21,237 bases of DNA from an uncultured Wenzhouxiangella sp. (GTDB lineage Bacteria > Pseudomonadota > Gammaproteobacteria > Xanthomonadales > Wenzhouxiangellaceae): assembly GCA_937876395.1 (NCBI GenBank), contig CALEIM010000016.1:1-21237 (forward strand), read 5' to 3'. The notes below the pieces were generated by a model. It had not been told where the DNA came from, made no database searches, and saw only the letters and a program-made list of their open reading frames with translations. Position numbers and translations under genes: made by a program. Every line of letters starts with the position of its first letter. The stretch's first letter is position 1. Below, piece after piece: positions 1 through 8,000 of the stretch.

Positions 1-2
1 CT

Positions 3-665
3 ATTTTTCTCGATGAAGTAGGCGAACTGCCTCTTACAACACAGGTACGTTTGCTTAGGGTACTGGAAAATGGCGAATTTATAAAAGTCGGATCTTCAAA
101 GGTCCAGAAAACAGATGTAAGGATAGTAGCTGCCACAAATGTAAATATGTTTGAAGCTATAAGGAAAGAAGAATTTCGCGAAGACCTTTACTATCGGCTT
201 GAAGCCTTTCAGCTCGAAGTGCCTCCACTGCGTCACCGGGGGGAAGATATCGAAATGCTGGCAATGCAGTTTGTCGGTCGGTTTGCCGCAGCCAGCCAGC
301 GACCAGCCCGGTCGATTGATCCTGAGGCCCTGGCCATGATCCGCAGCTATCTCTGGCCGGGCAATGTACGCGAGCTCAGCAACGCCATGGAGCGGGCGGT
401 GACCTTCTGTGAAGGACCGCGCCTTGGCCCGGAACACTTGCCCGAGCGCGTGCGTTCCCGGTCGAACCGTCTGGGCGGGGAGCGCTCAACTGATGATCCG
501 CTGGACACGCTGCTTGACGAGGGCAATATGCTGCCGACGCTCGATGAACTCCGACATCGATACATACACCATGTCCTTGAGCGCGTCGACGGCAACAAAC
601 GTCGCGCTGCTGCGCTGCTTGGTATTGGGCGGCGCACGCTGTATCGCTGGCTTGACGAGGCCTGA
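3..665 (+). CDS. Sigma-54 dependent transcriptional activator, C-terminal part, hybrid (5'-truncated by window edge)
   Basis: The frame is open from the window edge to the TGA at 663–665, about 220 residues. It starts inside the AAA+ sigma-54 interaction domain: the Walker B stretch IFLDEVGEL comes first, then the arginine-finger region FREDLYYRL, then the sensor II motif WPGNVREL (nt 354–377). The C-terminus is a Fis-type helix-turn-helix (GNKRRAAALLGIGRRTLYRW). Walker A and any receiver or sensor domain lie outside the window. Such proteins use ATP to open sigma-54 promoters, and the HTH binds an upstream enhancer. The DNA is odd. Bases 1–180 are only about 39% GC and encode GEFIKVGSSKVQKTDVRI, wording typical of Bacteroidota activators. 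From about 200 the GC content and codon use match the gammaproteobacterial backbone. I read this as two homologous genes joined in frame. Family assignment is certain; the specific regulator is unknown. Confidence 0.85.
   Translation: MFLDEVGELPLTTQVRLLRVLENGEFIKVGSSKVQKTDVRIVAATNVNMFEAIRKEEFREDLYYRLEAFQLEVPPLRHRGEDIEMLAMQFVGRFAAASQRPARSIDPEALAMIRSYLWPGNVRELSNAMERAVTFCEGPRLGPEHLPERVRSRSNRLGGERSTDDPLDTLLDEGNMLPTLDELRHRYIHHVLERVDGNKRRAAALLGIGRRTLYRWLDEA
170..215. other. Probable chimeric junction J1 (Bacteroidota-like / gammaproteobacterial)
   Basis: Base composition changes from about 37% GC (61–180) to 55% (181–240) and higher downstream, within one open frame. The switch falls at or just after the codons for FREDLYYRL, the most conserved part of sigma-54 activators. 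The exact breakpoint cannot be placed because both parents would be nearly identical in protein sequence there. Confidence 0.65.
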
Positions 666-674
666 GCCTGCCGG

Positions 675-1673
675 TCAGCGGTCGGTACGGTCGATTTCGG
701 CGACCAGCTCGACGGCTTTTCCCGACAAGCCGACGTCTTGACGCAGGATGCGGTGATCGGCAGGTGAAAGTTCCTGGTAATGGCCCGAGCGCACTTTGGC
801 CGGCAGAAAGACCGGGCCAAAGCGAACCCGTTTGAGGCGCGCGACCTGGGCGCCGACCGCTTCCCACAGGCGGCGAACTTCCCGGTAGCGACCTTCCATG
901 AGTACGACGGTGTACCAGCTATGGCCGCTGGTTACTTCCCCGGCAACCAGGTCGGTGAAGCGCGCCGGTCCGTCGTCAAGCTGGACGCCTGACAGCAGAC
1001 GCTGGATCTGCTCGTCGTCAACAGCGCCGCGAATTCGGCACAGGTATTCGCGATCCACCCGGCCGGAAGGGTGCATCATGCGGTTGGCCAGCTCGCCGTC
1101 GGTGGTCAATACCAGCAGGCCGGCGGTATTGATGTCCAGGCGGCCAACCGCAATCCAGCGACCCTGGCTGAGTTTGGGCAGACGATCGAAAACGGTGCGC
1201 CGGCCCTCGGGATCGCTGCGCGTGGTGACTTCGCCTTCAGGTTTGTGATACATCAGGCTGCGATGTTCGGCCGGCCTCGACTTGACCCGCCAGCGCTGGC
1301 CGTCGATCTCGATTACGCTGCCGGGCCTGACGGTATCTCCGAGTTTGGCCAGCTTGCCATCAAGCCAGATTTCGCCGCCCTCAATGCGCGTCTCGATCTT
1401 GCGCCGCGAGCCCATGCCGACCTGCGCCAACACCTTTTGCAGGCGTTCGCCGGAAACCGACTCAGTGGTCGGCTTCGCGTTCGGCGTCGTCGTCCTCGGC
1501 TTCGATCTCGTTTTGCGGGTCTTGCGCTTGGGCTGCGTCGGACGCGGCGGCTTCGGCCCGGCTTCCGTCGCCGTCGTCGGGCGGTGCGGGCTTTTCTTGC
1601 GTTGCTTCGTCGGCTTGCTCGATTTGTTCGGGCGTTGCGCCGGACGGTCTGATTTCGGTTTGTTCATCGTCAT
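675..1673 (-). CDS. rluB: Ribosomal large-subunit pseudouridine synthase B (RluB family) with basic N-terminal extension
   Basis: 332 residues from the ATG at 1673 (a second ATG lies at 1667). RluB isomerises U2605 of 23S rRNA (E. coli numbering). Residues 1–75 form a Lys/Arg/Pro/Thr-rich extension. An S4 RNA-binding domain follows (about 76–120, ERLQKVLAQVGMGSRRKIE). The RsuA/RluB-type catalytic domain comes next, with GRLDINTAGLLVLTTDGELA; its catalytic aspartate is D180. EGRYREVRRLWEAVG lies near the end and is typical of the family. Between ATG 1673 and the S4 domain this frame contains no ATG, GTG or TTG other than the second ATG, so the long extension and its 212-nt overlap with scpB are hard to avoid. 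Last gene of a leftward scpA-scpB-rluB operon. It ends 9 nt from the convergent sigma-54 gene. RluE is the main alternative name. Confidence 0.9.
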   Translation of the reverse strand: MTMNKPKSDRPAQRPNKSSKPTKQRKKSPHRPTTATEAGPKPPRPTQPKRKTRKTRSKPRTTTPNAKPTTESVSGERLQKVLAQVGMGSRRKIETRIEGGEIWLDGKLAKLGDTVRPGSVIEIDGQRWRVKSRPAEHRSLMYHKPEGEVTTRSDPEGRRTVFDRLPKLSQGRWIAVGRLDINTAGLLVLTTDGELANRMMHPSGRVDREYLCRIRGAVDDEQIQRLLSGVQLDDGPARFTDLVAGEVTSGHSWYTVVLMEGRYREVRRLWEAVGAQVARLKRVRFGPVFLPAKVRSGHYQELSPADHRILRQDVGLSGKAVELVAEIDRTDR

Positions 1674-2262
1674 GATTCTCGGCGTCGGGCCGGTCGGGTA
1701 GGGGCGGCGGAAGCTCCAGTTCGGGCTCCAGGTTGTCGATGTCCTTGATCTCGGCAAGCGTAGGCAGCTCATCGAGTGATTTGAGATCGAAGTAGTCCAG
1801 AAAGGCCCGGGTTGTGCCGAGCAGCTCGGGGCGGCCGGGCACATCGCGGTGGCCGATGACCTTGACCCACTCGCGCTCCTGCAGAGTGCGCAGGATATTG
1901 GAACTGACTGCCACGCCGCGGATCTGTTCGATTTCGCCGCGCGTGATCGGCTGGCGATAGGCAATGATTGCCATGGTTTCGAGCAGGGCACGCGAGTAGC
2001 GCGGCGGCTTTTCGGTCCAAAGTTGCGAGATGAACGGCATCAGATTGGTGCGGATTTGCAGGCGATAGCCGCTGCCCACTTCTTTGAGCTCAACGGCGCG
2101 CCCGCCCAGCTCGGAGTCGAGGGCGGCCAGAGCTTCACGCAGCGGACCGTGGCCGGGCTGTTCGTCGGTCGGGAAAAGGCCGTTGAGCTGGTTGAGGCTC
2201 AAGGGGCTGGCGGCGGCCAGCAAAGCCCCTTCAACGATGCGTTTGAGGTAGTCGATATCCAT
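1462..2262 (-). CDS. scpB: Segregation and condensation protein B (ScpB)
   Basis: 266 residues from the ATG at 2262. ScpB is the KITE-type winged-helix partner of the Smc-ScpA condensin, acting in chromosome compaction and segregation. The tandem winged-helix core occupies about residues 1–175 and includes the family hallmarks LLETMAIIAYRQPITRGEIE and GVAVSSNILRTLQEREWVKV, followed by GRPELLGTT. Residues 186–266 form a strongly acidic Asp/Glu/Pro/Ala tail (for example EIEAEDDDAEREADH at the end), unlike minimal ScpB proteins. The start lies 14 nt after the scpA stop, so the two are surely co-transcribed. The tail's DNA is also read in a second frame as the start of rluB. Confidence 0.95.
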   Translation of the reverse strand: MDIDYLKRIVEGALLAAASPLSLNQLNGLFPTDEQPGHGPLREALAALDSELGGRAVELKEVGSGYRLQIRTNLMPFISQLWTEKPPRYSRALLETMAIIAYRQPITRGEIEQIRGVAVSSNILRTLQEREWVKVIGHRDVPGRPELLGTTRAFLDYFDLKSLDELPTLAEIKDIDNLEPELELPPPLPDRPDAENHDDEQTEIRPSGATPEQIEQADEATQEKPAPPDDGDGSRAEAAASDAAQAQDPQNEIEAEDDDAEREADH

Positions 2263-2276
2263 GAAAATCAGCGATG

Positions 2277-3170
2277 TCAGGTGGGCTGGTCGGGACGGCG
2301 TACATAGATGTTGCCGAACAGCTCCTGCTGGACCAGATCGACAAGCTGCTCGCGCAGCAACTCAAGCATGGCCAGAAAGGTGACCACCGCGCCCATGCGG
2401 CCTTCTTCAAGATCGAAGCAGCGCTCGAATTCGACATAAGGCTGGCTAGAAACCAGGTCAACGATGCGCGACATCCGCTCGCGCACCGAAAGCGGCTCGG
2501 ACTGGATGTGATGATGGGCAAACATCTCGGCCCGGGCCATGACGTCCTTGAGCGCCAGCAGCACGTCACGCAGGTCGACCTGGGGCGGTACCCGGATCTC
2601 GCCGGGCGCTTCGTAGTCGGCCGCAGCGATCGCGATATCGCGCTCCAGGCGCGGCAATTCATCGAGATCTTCGGCGGCCTGCTTGTAGCGTTCGTATTCC
2701 TGCAGCCGGCGAATCAGTTCGGCGCGCGGGTCGCCTTCCTCTTCGTCGGCGCTGTGCGGGCGGGGCAGCAGCATGCGCGATTTGATCTCGGCCAGAATGG
2801 CGGCCATGACCAGATACTCGGCGGCCAGCTCCAGCCTGAGCTCGCTCATCATCTCGATATAGCCGGTGTACTGGCGGGTTACCTCAGCGATCGGAATATC
2901 GAGAATATCCAGGTTCTGACGCCGAATCAGGTACAAAAGCAGATCCAGCGGCCCCTCAAAGGCTTCAAGAAAGACCTCCAGCGCATCGGGCGGGATGTAT
3001 AGATCATCCGGAAGCTGAAGCAGAGGCGAGCCCTGCACGATGGCAAAGGGCATCTCCTCCTGGCGGATCAGGGTTTCGGGGGGGCTGCTCATGGCCTGCA
3101 AGTTTAGCTGTTTATGCGTCTTGCGGGGAGCCCGATGCCGCCGGACGGGTGTCGATGTTTCAGAATCCAT
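2277..3170 (-). CDS. scpA: Segregation and condensation protein A (ScpA, kleisin)
   Basis: 297 residues from the first ATG. ScpA is the kleisin that bridges the Smc heads and binds ScpB. The N-terminal Smc-neck-binding region is clear: VFLEAFEGPLDLLLYLIRRQ, then NLDILDIPIAEVTRQY. A central region and a C-terminal winged helix follow, as in the family. The start is uncertain. In-frame ATGs also occur at 3092 (MSSPPETL) and about residue 40 (MPFAIVQG). The first ATG has a GGGG run about 8 nt upstream, while an AGGAGG sits only 2 nt before the MPFAIVQG codon, which is too close. The first ~40 residues are basic and poorly conserved in appearance, so a shorter protein is possible. Heads the scpA-scpB-rluB operon and is divergent from the YciI-like gene. 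The Smc partner is encoded about 2 kb away on the other strand. Confidence 0.93.
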   Translation of the reverse strand: MDSETSTPVRRHRAPRKTHKQLNLQAMSSPPETLIRQEEMPFAIVQGSPLLQLPDDLYIPPDALEVFLEAFEGPLDLLLYLIRRQNLDILDIPIAEVTRQYTGYIEMMSELRLELAAEYLVMAAILAEIKSRMLLPRPHSADEEEGDPRAELIRRLQEYERYKQAAEDLDELPRLERDIAIAAADYEAPGEIRVPPQVDLRDVLLALKDVMARAEMFAHHHIQSEPLSVRERMSRIVDLVSSQPYVEFERCFDLEEGRMGAVVTFLAMLELLREQLVDLVQQELFGNIYVRRPDQPT

Positions 3171-3182
3171 GGCTGACCCCGA

Positions 3183-3188
3183 TACAAT
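3183..3188 (+). promoter_or_regulatory. Candidate -10 element for the YciI-like gene
   Basis: TACAAT matches the sigma-70 consensus at five of six positions and lies about 32 nt before the ATG at 3221, in the 50-nt divergent gap with scpA. No good -35 is visible at 17 nt spacing, so this is weak. Confidence 0.22.
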
Positions 3189-3220
3189 AGCGGCTGAATG
3201 ATTGCCCCGACTCCGAAACC

Positions 3221-3520
3221 ATGCTTTATATGATCATAGGCCGCGATGGCGAAGACAGCCTGCCGCGTCGCGCCGGCGCGCGCGAGGCGCATCTGGCGCG
3301 TTTGCACGCCCTGCTTGACGAAGGCCGGCTGATTCTGGCCGGGCCGCTGCCGGCGATTGATGCCGAAGATCCCGGCCCGGCCGGCTTTGCCGGCTCGCTG
3401 ATCGTGGCCGAATTCGATGCGCTGACGACAGCCCGGGCCTGGGCCGACTCCGATCCCTACCTGCACTGTGGAGCCTGGCAGCGCGTCGAGGTTGAGCCCT
3501 TCGTCCAGGTGTTGCCGTGA
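3221..3520 (+). CDS. YciI-like protein (ferredoxin-like alpha/beta fold)
   Basis: 99 residues, the usual size for the YciI family. It opens with MLYMIIGRDGEDSL and contains REAHLARL (conserved His24), GRLILAGPLPAIDAEDPGP, SLIVAEF and AWADSDPY, all family hallmarks. The conserved His and Asp have been proposed as catalytic in relatives, and some family members degrade chlorinated aromatics, but the substrate of the housekeeping form is unknown. First of three overlapping genes: its TGA (3518–3520) overlaps the GTG start of the BolA gene (GTGA), implying coupled translation. Proteobacterial genomes often keep a YciI gene near cell-division genes; here the neighbour is divergent scpA. Confidence 0.88.
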   Translation: MLYMIIGRDGEDSLPRRAGAREAHLARLHALLDEGRLILAGPLPAIDAEDPGPAGFAGSLIVAEFDALTTARAWADSDPYLHCGAWQRVEVEPFVQVLP

Positions 3521-3789
3521 ACGAGCAGCGCATGGCAGAAATCCGGCGGCGCCTGAACGAACATTTTGCGCCCGACGAGTTGGAGGTCATTGACGATTCC
3601 GAGCGGCATCGCGGGCATCCCGGCGCTCGCGACGGGCGCGGGCATTTTGTGGTTCGCATTGTCAGCGATCACTTCGCCGGCCTGCCCAGGCTGGCCCGGC
3701 ATCGTCTGGTCTATGCGGCCATCGGCGAGCTGATGCGCAGCGATATCCACGCCCTGAACATTGAGGCAATTTCTAGCAATGAACTATAA
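3517..3789 (+). CDS. bolA: BolA-family protein
   Basis: 90 residues from a GTG that overlaps the preceding stop codon. The BolA fold signature is present: GHFVVRIVSDHFAGLPRLAR, then RHRLVYAAIGELM and DIHALNIEA. The conserved His region is the one that, with monothiol glutaredoxins, coordinates a shared 2Fe-2S cluster. BolA proteins act in Fe-S trafficking and in cell-shape or stress responses. The RHR-VY signature favours BolA over the IbaG branch. An ATG six codons in (MAEIRRRL) is a possible alternative start. The gene overlaps the following lipoprotein gene by 11 nt. Confidence 0.88.
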   Translation: MNEQRMAEIRRRLNEHFAPDELEVIDDSERHRGHPGARDGRGHFVVRIVSDHFAGLPRLARHRLVYAAIGELMRSDIHALNIEAISSNEL

Positions 3790-4591
3790 ACATCTGAGTA
3801 TATTGTTGATTATCTTGGTGGCAGCCTGTTCTCCAGCGACTGACGCACCAACCGTGTCTGAAGACGAGGTGATCTTGATCGAAGTCGATGGCGCACCGAT
3901 CAGCCTGGCCATGCTGGAGCGGGTGATGGAGGTGCGCGGCGTCAGCGATGGCGAGCATGAGCGCATGCGCGAACTGCTCGATGAGTTGATCCGGACCCAG
4001 GCGGTCGCCAATGCAGCGCGCCGTGAGGGCATGGACCGCAGCAGTGAGCTGCGCGCCGATCTCCGCCTGGCCGAAATGCAGACTCTGTACGGCCATTACA
4101 TTCGGCGCAGCCAGCGTGAACAGCCGGTGACGGATGCCCAGATTGAAGAGGTCTATGCCGCCCAGTTGGCGCGCTCGGGCGACCGTCAGTACCGTATCGC
4201 GGTCATTCCTTTTGCAGATCAGCACCGCGCGCTGAATGCGCTTGAGCGCATTGAATCAGGCCTTGATTTTGCCACTTTGGGCGAGGAAGCGGCGGCTGAA
4301 GGGCGCTCTGTCAGCACGCCGCGCTGGATCGACCGCAGCCAGGTGCCGGAAGAATTTGCCGTCGCACTGGAAGCGAGCGAGGCCGGGGCAGTCGTGCCGC
4401 TGCCGCTGGAGCTGGCCCAGGGCTGGCACGTTGTGCATCTGCTCGACACCCGGCCGCTTGAGGTGCCCGCGCTCGATTCGGTGCGCGAGGGCATCGCCCG
4501 TTCGCTGCTTCAGCAGCAGCGTGAAGCGCTGGTTGAGCGGCTTTACCAGCAGGCTGAAATCACGCCGCTGCTGCCGCTAGACGAGAGCTGA
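3779..4591 (+). CDS. Parvulin-type peptidyl-prolyl isomerase, predicted lipoprotein
   Basis: 270 residues from the ATG at 3779, chosen because it begins a clean lipoprotein signal: charged MNYKH, a hydrophobic stretch, and the lipobox VAAC with Cys17. An upstream in-frame ATG at 3761 would only add six residues. Residues 35–130 resemble a SurA/PpiD-type chaperone N-terminus (VDGAPISLAMLERVM, helical, rich in Arg/Glu). A divergent parvulin domain spans about 134–233, with RQYRIAVIPF, FATLGEEAAAEG, PRWIDRSQVPEEFAVAL and LAQGWHVVHLLD. The glycine-rich GG(D/E)LG-type segment is reduced, so isomerase activity may be weak. It probably folds proteins at the periplasmic face of a membrane. EpsD-family or PpiC-like annotations are both plausible. 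It overlaps bolA by 11 nt. Confidence 0.8.
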   Translation: MNYKHLSILLIILVAACSPATDAPTVSEDEVILIEVDGAPISLAMLERVMEVRGVSDGEHERMRELLDELIRTQAVANAARREGMDRSSELRADLRLAEMQTLYGHYIRRSQREQPVTDAQIEEVYAAQLARSGDRQYRIAVIPFADQHRALNALERIESGLDFATLGEEAAAEGRSVSTPRWIDRSQVPEEFAVALEASEAGAVVPLPLELAQGWHVVHLLDTRPLEVPALDSVREGIARSLLQQQREALVERLYQQAEITPLLPLDES

Positions 4592-4607
4592 GCATGGGCC
4601 GAACGGA

Positions 4608-4997
4608 TCAGGGCAGCGTGATCGGCTCGGGAGGCAGCCAGCCTGCCGCGCGGTGTTCGACCACCACCGAGGTGTAGATGCCGCCGCGGACGTTGAAATC
4701 AGCCCTCAGTCGGATGAAGCGCGGTTTAAGCAGATCAACCAGGTCGCCAAGAATTCGGTTACTTACGTCTTCGTGGAAAGCGCCCTCGTTGCGGAAGCTC
4801 CAGACGTAGCCCTTGAGCGCCTTGAGTTCGACGCAGATTTCGTCCGGAACGTACTCGATCAGCAGTTCGGCGAAGTCGGGCTGTCCGGTCTTTGGGCACA
4901 GACAGGTAAACTCGGGAATCCGCATCCGAATGGTATAATCCCGCGCCGGCTGCGGGTTGGGGAAGGTTTCCAGATTCTTGCTCGGTTCTATGGCCAT
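4608..4997 (-). CDS. queF: NADPH-dependent preQ0 reductase QueF, type I (single-domain)
   Basis: 129 residues. QueF reduces 7-cyano-7-deazaguanine (preQ0) to preQ1, the last free-base step before insertion into tRNA on the way to queuosine. CLCPKTGQPDF holds the active-site Cys34 and Asp41, equivalent to Cys55 and Asp62 of the B. subtilis enzyme. ELKALKGYVWSFRNE (from Glu57) is the QueF motif. FHE at 74–76 and LRADFNVRGGIYT complete the tunnelling-fold signature. The length is that of the unimodal type I enzyme, not the ~280-residue type II form of E. coli. Convergent with the parvulin gene (16-nt gap) and divergent from smc. Confidence 0.95.
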   Translation of the reverse strand: MAIEPSKNLETFPNPQPARDYTIRMRIPEFTCLCPKTGQPDFAELLIEYVPDEICVELKALKGYVWSFRNEGAFHEDVSNRILGDLVDLLKPRFIRLRADFNVRGGIYTSVVVEHRAAGWLPPEPITLP

Positions 4998-5045
4998 ATT
5001 GGCGTACGTCCTGCGTCAAAAAGCGCGTACATTACAACAACTATC

Positions 5046-5051
5046 CATAAT
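5046..5051 (+). promoter_or_regulatory. Candidate -10 element for smc in the queF/smc divergent gap
   Basis: The 65-nt gap 4998–5062 is distinctly AT-rich at its right half. CATAAT matches five of six sigma-70 -10 positions and ends 11 nt before the smc ATG. On the other strand the same bases read TATTATG, which could serve queF. No convincing -35 is visible for either, so the direction is unresolved. Confidence 0.25.
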
Positions 5052-5062
5052 ACTCAGCCTAA

Positions 5063-8000
5063 ATGCGATTGACCGCAATGAAATTGTCCGGCTTCAAGTC
5101 CTTTGTGGAGCCGACCACGATCAAGTTTCCCTCCAATCTGATGGGCATCGTCGGGCCGAACGGCTGCGGCAAGTCCAATATCATTGATGCGGTGCGCTGG
5201 GTGATGGGCGAAACCTCGGCCCGCCAGCTTCGTGGCGAGTCGATGAGCGACGTCATCTTCTCCGGTTCGAGCACCCGCAAACCGGTCGGCACCGCCACCG
5301 TCGAGCTTTTGTTCGACAACAGCGACGGTCGGGCCGGTGGCGAGTATGCTGATTTTGGCGAAATTTCGGTCCGCCGCCAGGTCAGCCGCGACGGCCAGTC
5401 GGCTTACTGGCTCAACGGCACCCGCTGCCGCAAGAAAGACATCACCAACCTGTTTCTCGGCACCGGCCTTGGGCCGCGCAGCTACGCCATCATCGAGCAG
5501 GGGATGATTTCGCAGATCGTCGAGGCCCGGCCCGAAGAGCTGCGCGCCTTCCTGGAAGAAGCGGCCGGAATTTCGCGCTACAAAGAGCGCCGCCGGGAAA
5601 CCGAAAACCGCATCCGCCACACGCGTGAAAACCTTGAACGCCTGAGCGATCTGCGCGAGGAAGTCGGCAAACACATTGACAAGCTCAAGCGCCAGGCCAA
5701 CGCCGCCGAGCGCTACAAAAAGCTGCAGGCCCGATATCGCACGGACGAAGCGCGCCTGATGGCGCTGCGCTGGCGCGAGTTCAAGCTTCGTTCCGAAAGC
5801 GAGGAAAAGGATCTGCGCGAGGTTGAAAACCAGCTCCAGTCGAGTCTGTCGGACCAGCGTGCGGCCGAAAATGAGCTGGAATCACTGCGCCAGGCCCAGC
5901 ACGGCGCCCGCGATGCTGTGGCAAAAGTGCAGGGTGAGCTCTACGAAGTGGCCAGCGAGATTGCGCGAATCGAGCAGTCCATCGAGCATCAGCGCGAAAT
6001 TCGTCAGCGTCAGCAGACCGAGTTTGGCGAAACCGAAGCCCAGCTTAATGAACTCAAGCAGCACCTGGTACTCGACAAGGCCCAGGTCACGGAAAACTCC
6101 GAGCTGCTGGCCCGCCTGAAACCCGAACTCGAGACCGCCCGGGAGTCCGAACAGCAGGCCCAGGCGCAGCTTGAATCGATCGACGCCCAGCTCGAATCCT
6201 GGCAGGCCGATTGGCAGGCCCATCAACAAAGCGCCGCCGACACGTCCAGCGAGTCCGAGCTGCTGCGCCAGCGCATCGAGCATTTCGATGACCGCATGAG
6301 CCGGGCCGCCGAGCGGCTGCGGGCGCTTGACGAGCAAAGCGGTGATGGCGCCGTGGAGCGCCTGGGCGAGGAAAAGGAAGCGCTGGCTCAACGCATTGCC
6401 GGCAGCGAACAAAACCTGACTGAGAGTCGCGAGTCCATTGCCGCTCGCCGGGCACGTCTCACCGAGCTGCGCGCTCATATTGAACAGCGTCGGAACGAAC
6501 TGGAAAGCGCCCGGGCCGAGCGTCACGAGCGTCAGGCACGAATCGAATCCCTGCGCGTTCTCAACAGCGATGCTGACCAAAGCGAAGCCGTAGCCGACTG
6601 GCTTGCCGCCCAGGGACTCGACAGCGAAGCCCGCCTGCTGCATCAACTCAACATCCTTGAGCCGGAGTGGAACCGAGCGGTTGAATGCGTGCTTGAAGAC
6701 TGGCTGCAGGCAGTTCAGGTCGACGCCGTTGAAGCGCATCTGGACGGCAGTCTGCCCGCCCTGGGTCTGCGTCTGGCCGCCGCTGGAAACACGGTCGTAC
6801 GTTCCGGTAGTCTGGCCGACAAGGTCAGCGGTGCAGGTGCGCTGACTGCCGCGCTGGCGCAGGTGCACTGCGCACAAAACCTGGATGAAGCGCAGCGCAT
6901 GCTTGGCAAAATTGCCGAGCAGGAGTCGGTCGTTACACCTGAAGGCATCTGGCTCGGCCACGGCTGGCTGCGTCAGCCGGCGCTGGCCGACGAGGCTTCC
7001 GGCTTTTTGCAGCGCGAGCAGGAAATTCGCGCGTTGGCCGAGCAGATCAACAGCGATGCCGGAAAAGTGTCCGACATCGAGATCCAATTGAGCGCCGCGC
7101 GTGATGAGCGCGAAGGCCTGGAAAGTGAGCTGTCCAGCGCCGGGGCGGAGTTTGACCGCGCCCAGCGCGAGCACGCCCGGCTGCAGGGCCAGTTCAGTAG
7201 CCTGGAATCGCGCCTGGAAAATCTCAAGCGCGAGCAGCAGGCTGCCCGCGAGGAGCTCGATCAGCTCACCACCCGCCAGAGCGAGGACACGGCCGCGGTT
7301 ACCGCAGCTCGCAGCCAGATGGAAAGCGCGCTGGGGCGAATGGAAGCGCTGAGTGCCAAGCGCGAACCCCTGCAGCAGAAGCGGCGTGAACTCGATGAGG
7401 CGCGCCAGCGGCTGCGTTCAGAGCTGGCTGATTCGCGCAGCCGGCGCGAACAGCTCTCATTGAACCTTGAATCCAGCCGGGCCGGGCTGGAATCGCTGCG
7501 CCATTCGATCGCGCGCATGGACAACCAGGTCGGCCAGCTACAGACCCGCTACCTGGAGCTGAGTGAAGCCCTGGCCGAGGGCGATGCACCGGTGGCGGCC
7601 CAGCAAAAACAGCGTGACCAGCACCTTGATCAGCGCCTCAGGATTGAGGAGCGCCTGCGTGCAGCGCGCACTGAGCTCGAAGCGCTGGAAGCCAACTGGC
7701 GTGAGCACGACGAAATTCGTCAGCGCTCCTCGGTCGAGGTCGAGCGCATTCGCACGGAGCAGTCCGAGCGCAAGTTGAAGCTGAAAGAAACCCAGCTCAA
7801 GGCCGAAGCCCTGGCCGGTCGGGTGGCCGAGCTGGGCGCCGACCTTGAAACCCTGCTCGGCGAACTGCCCGAAGGTGTCGAAGCCGAGAGCTATCAGCAG
7901 GAGCTCGAATCGCTCGAACAGAAAATCCGCCGCCTGGAACCGGTCAACCTGGCCGCCATCGACGAATTTGAAACCGAGTCGGAGCGCAAGGAGTACCTGG

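Noticed and set aside
675..1991. A 438-residue RluB starting at 1991
   Set aside because: The extra ~106 residues are the out-of-frame reading of ScpB's conserved winged-helix core, have no family similarity, and are not needed because ATG 1673 is available.
5882..7174. 430-codon minus-strand open frame inside smc
   Set aside because: It lies opposite the Smc coiled coil and hinge, whose codon pattern leaves the opposite frame open. No domain is recognisable.
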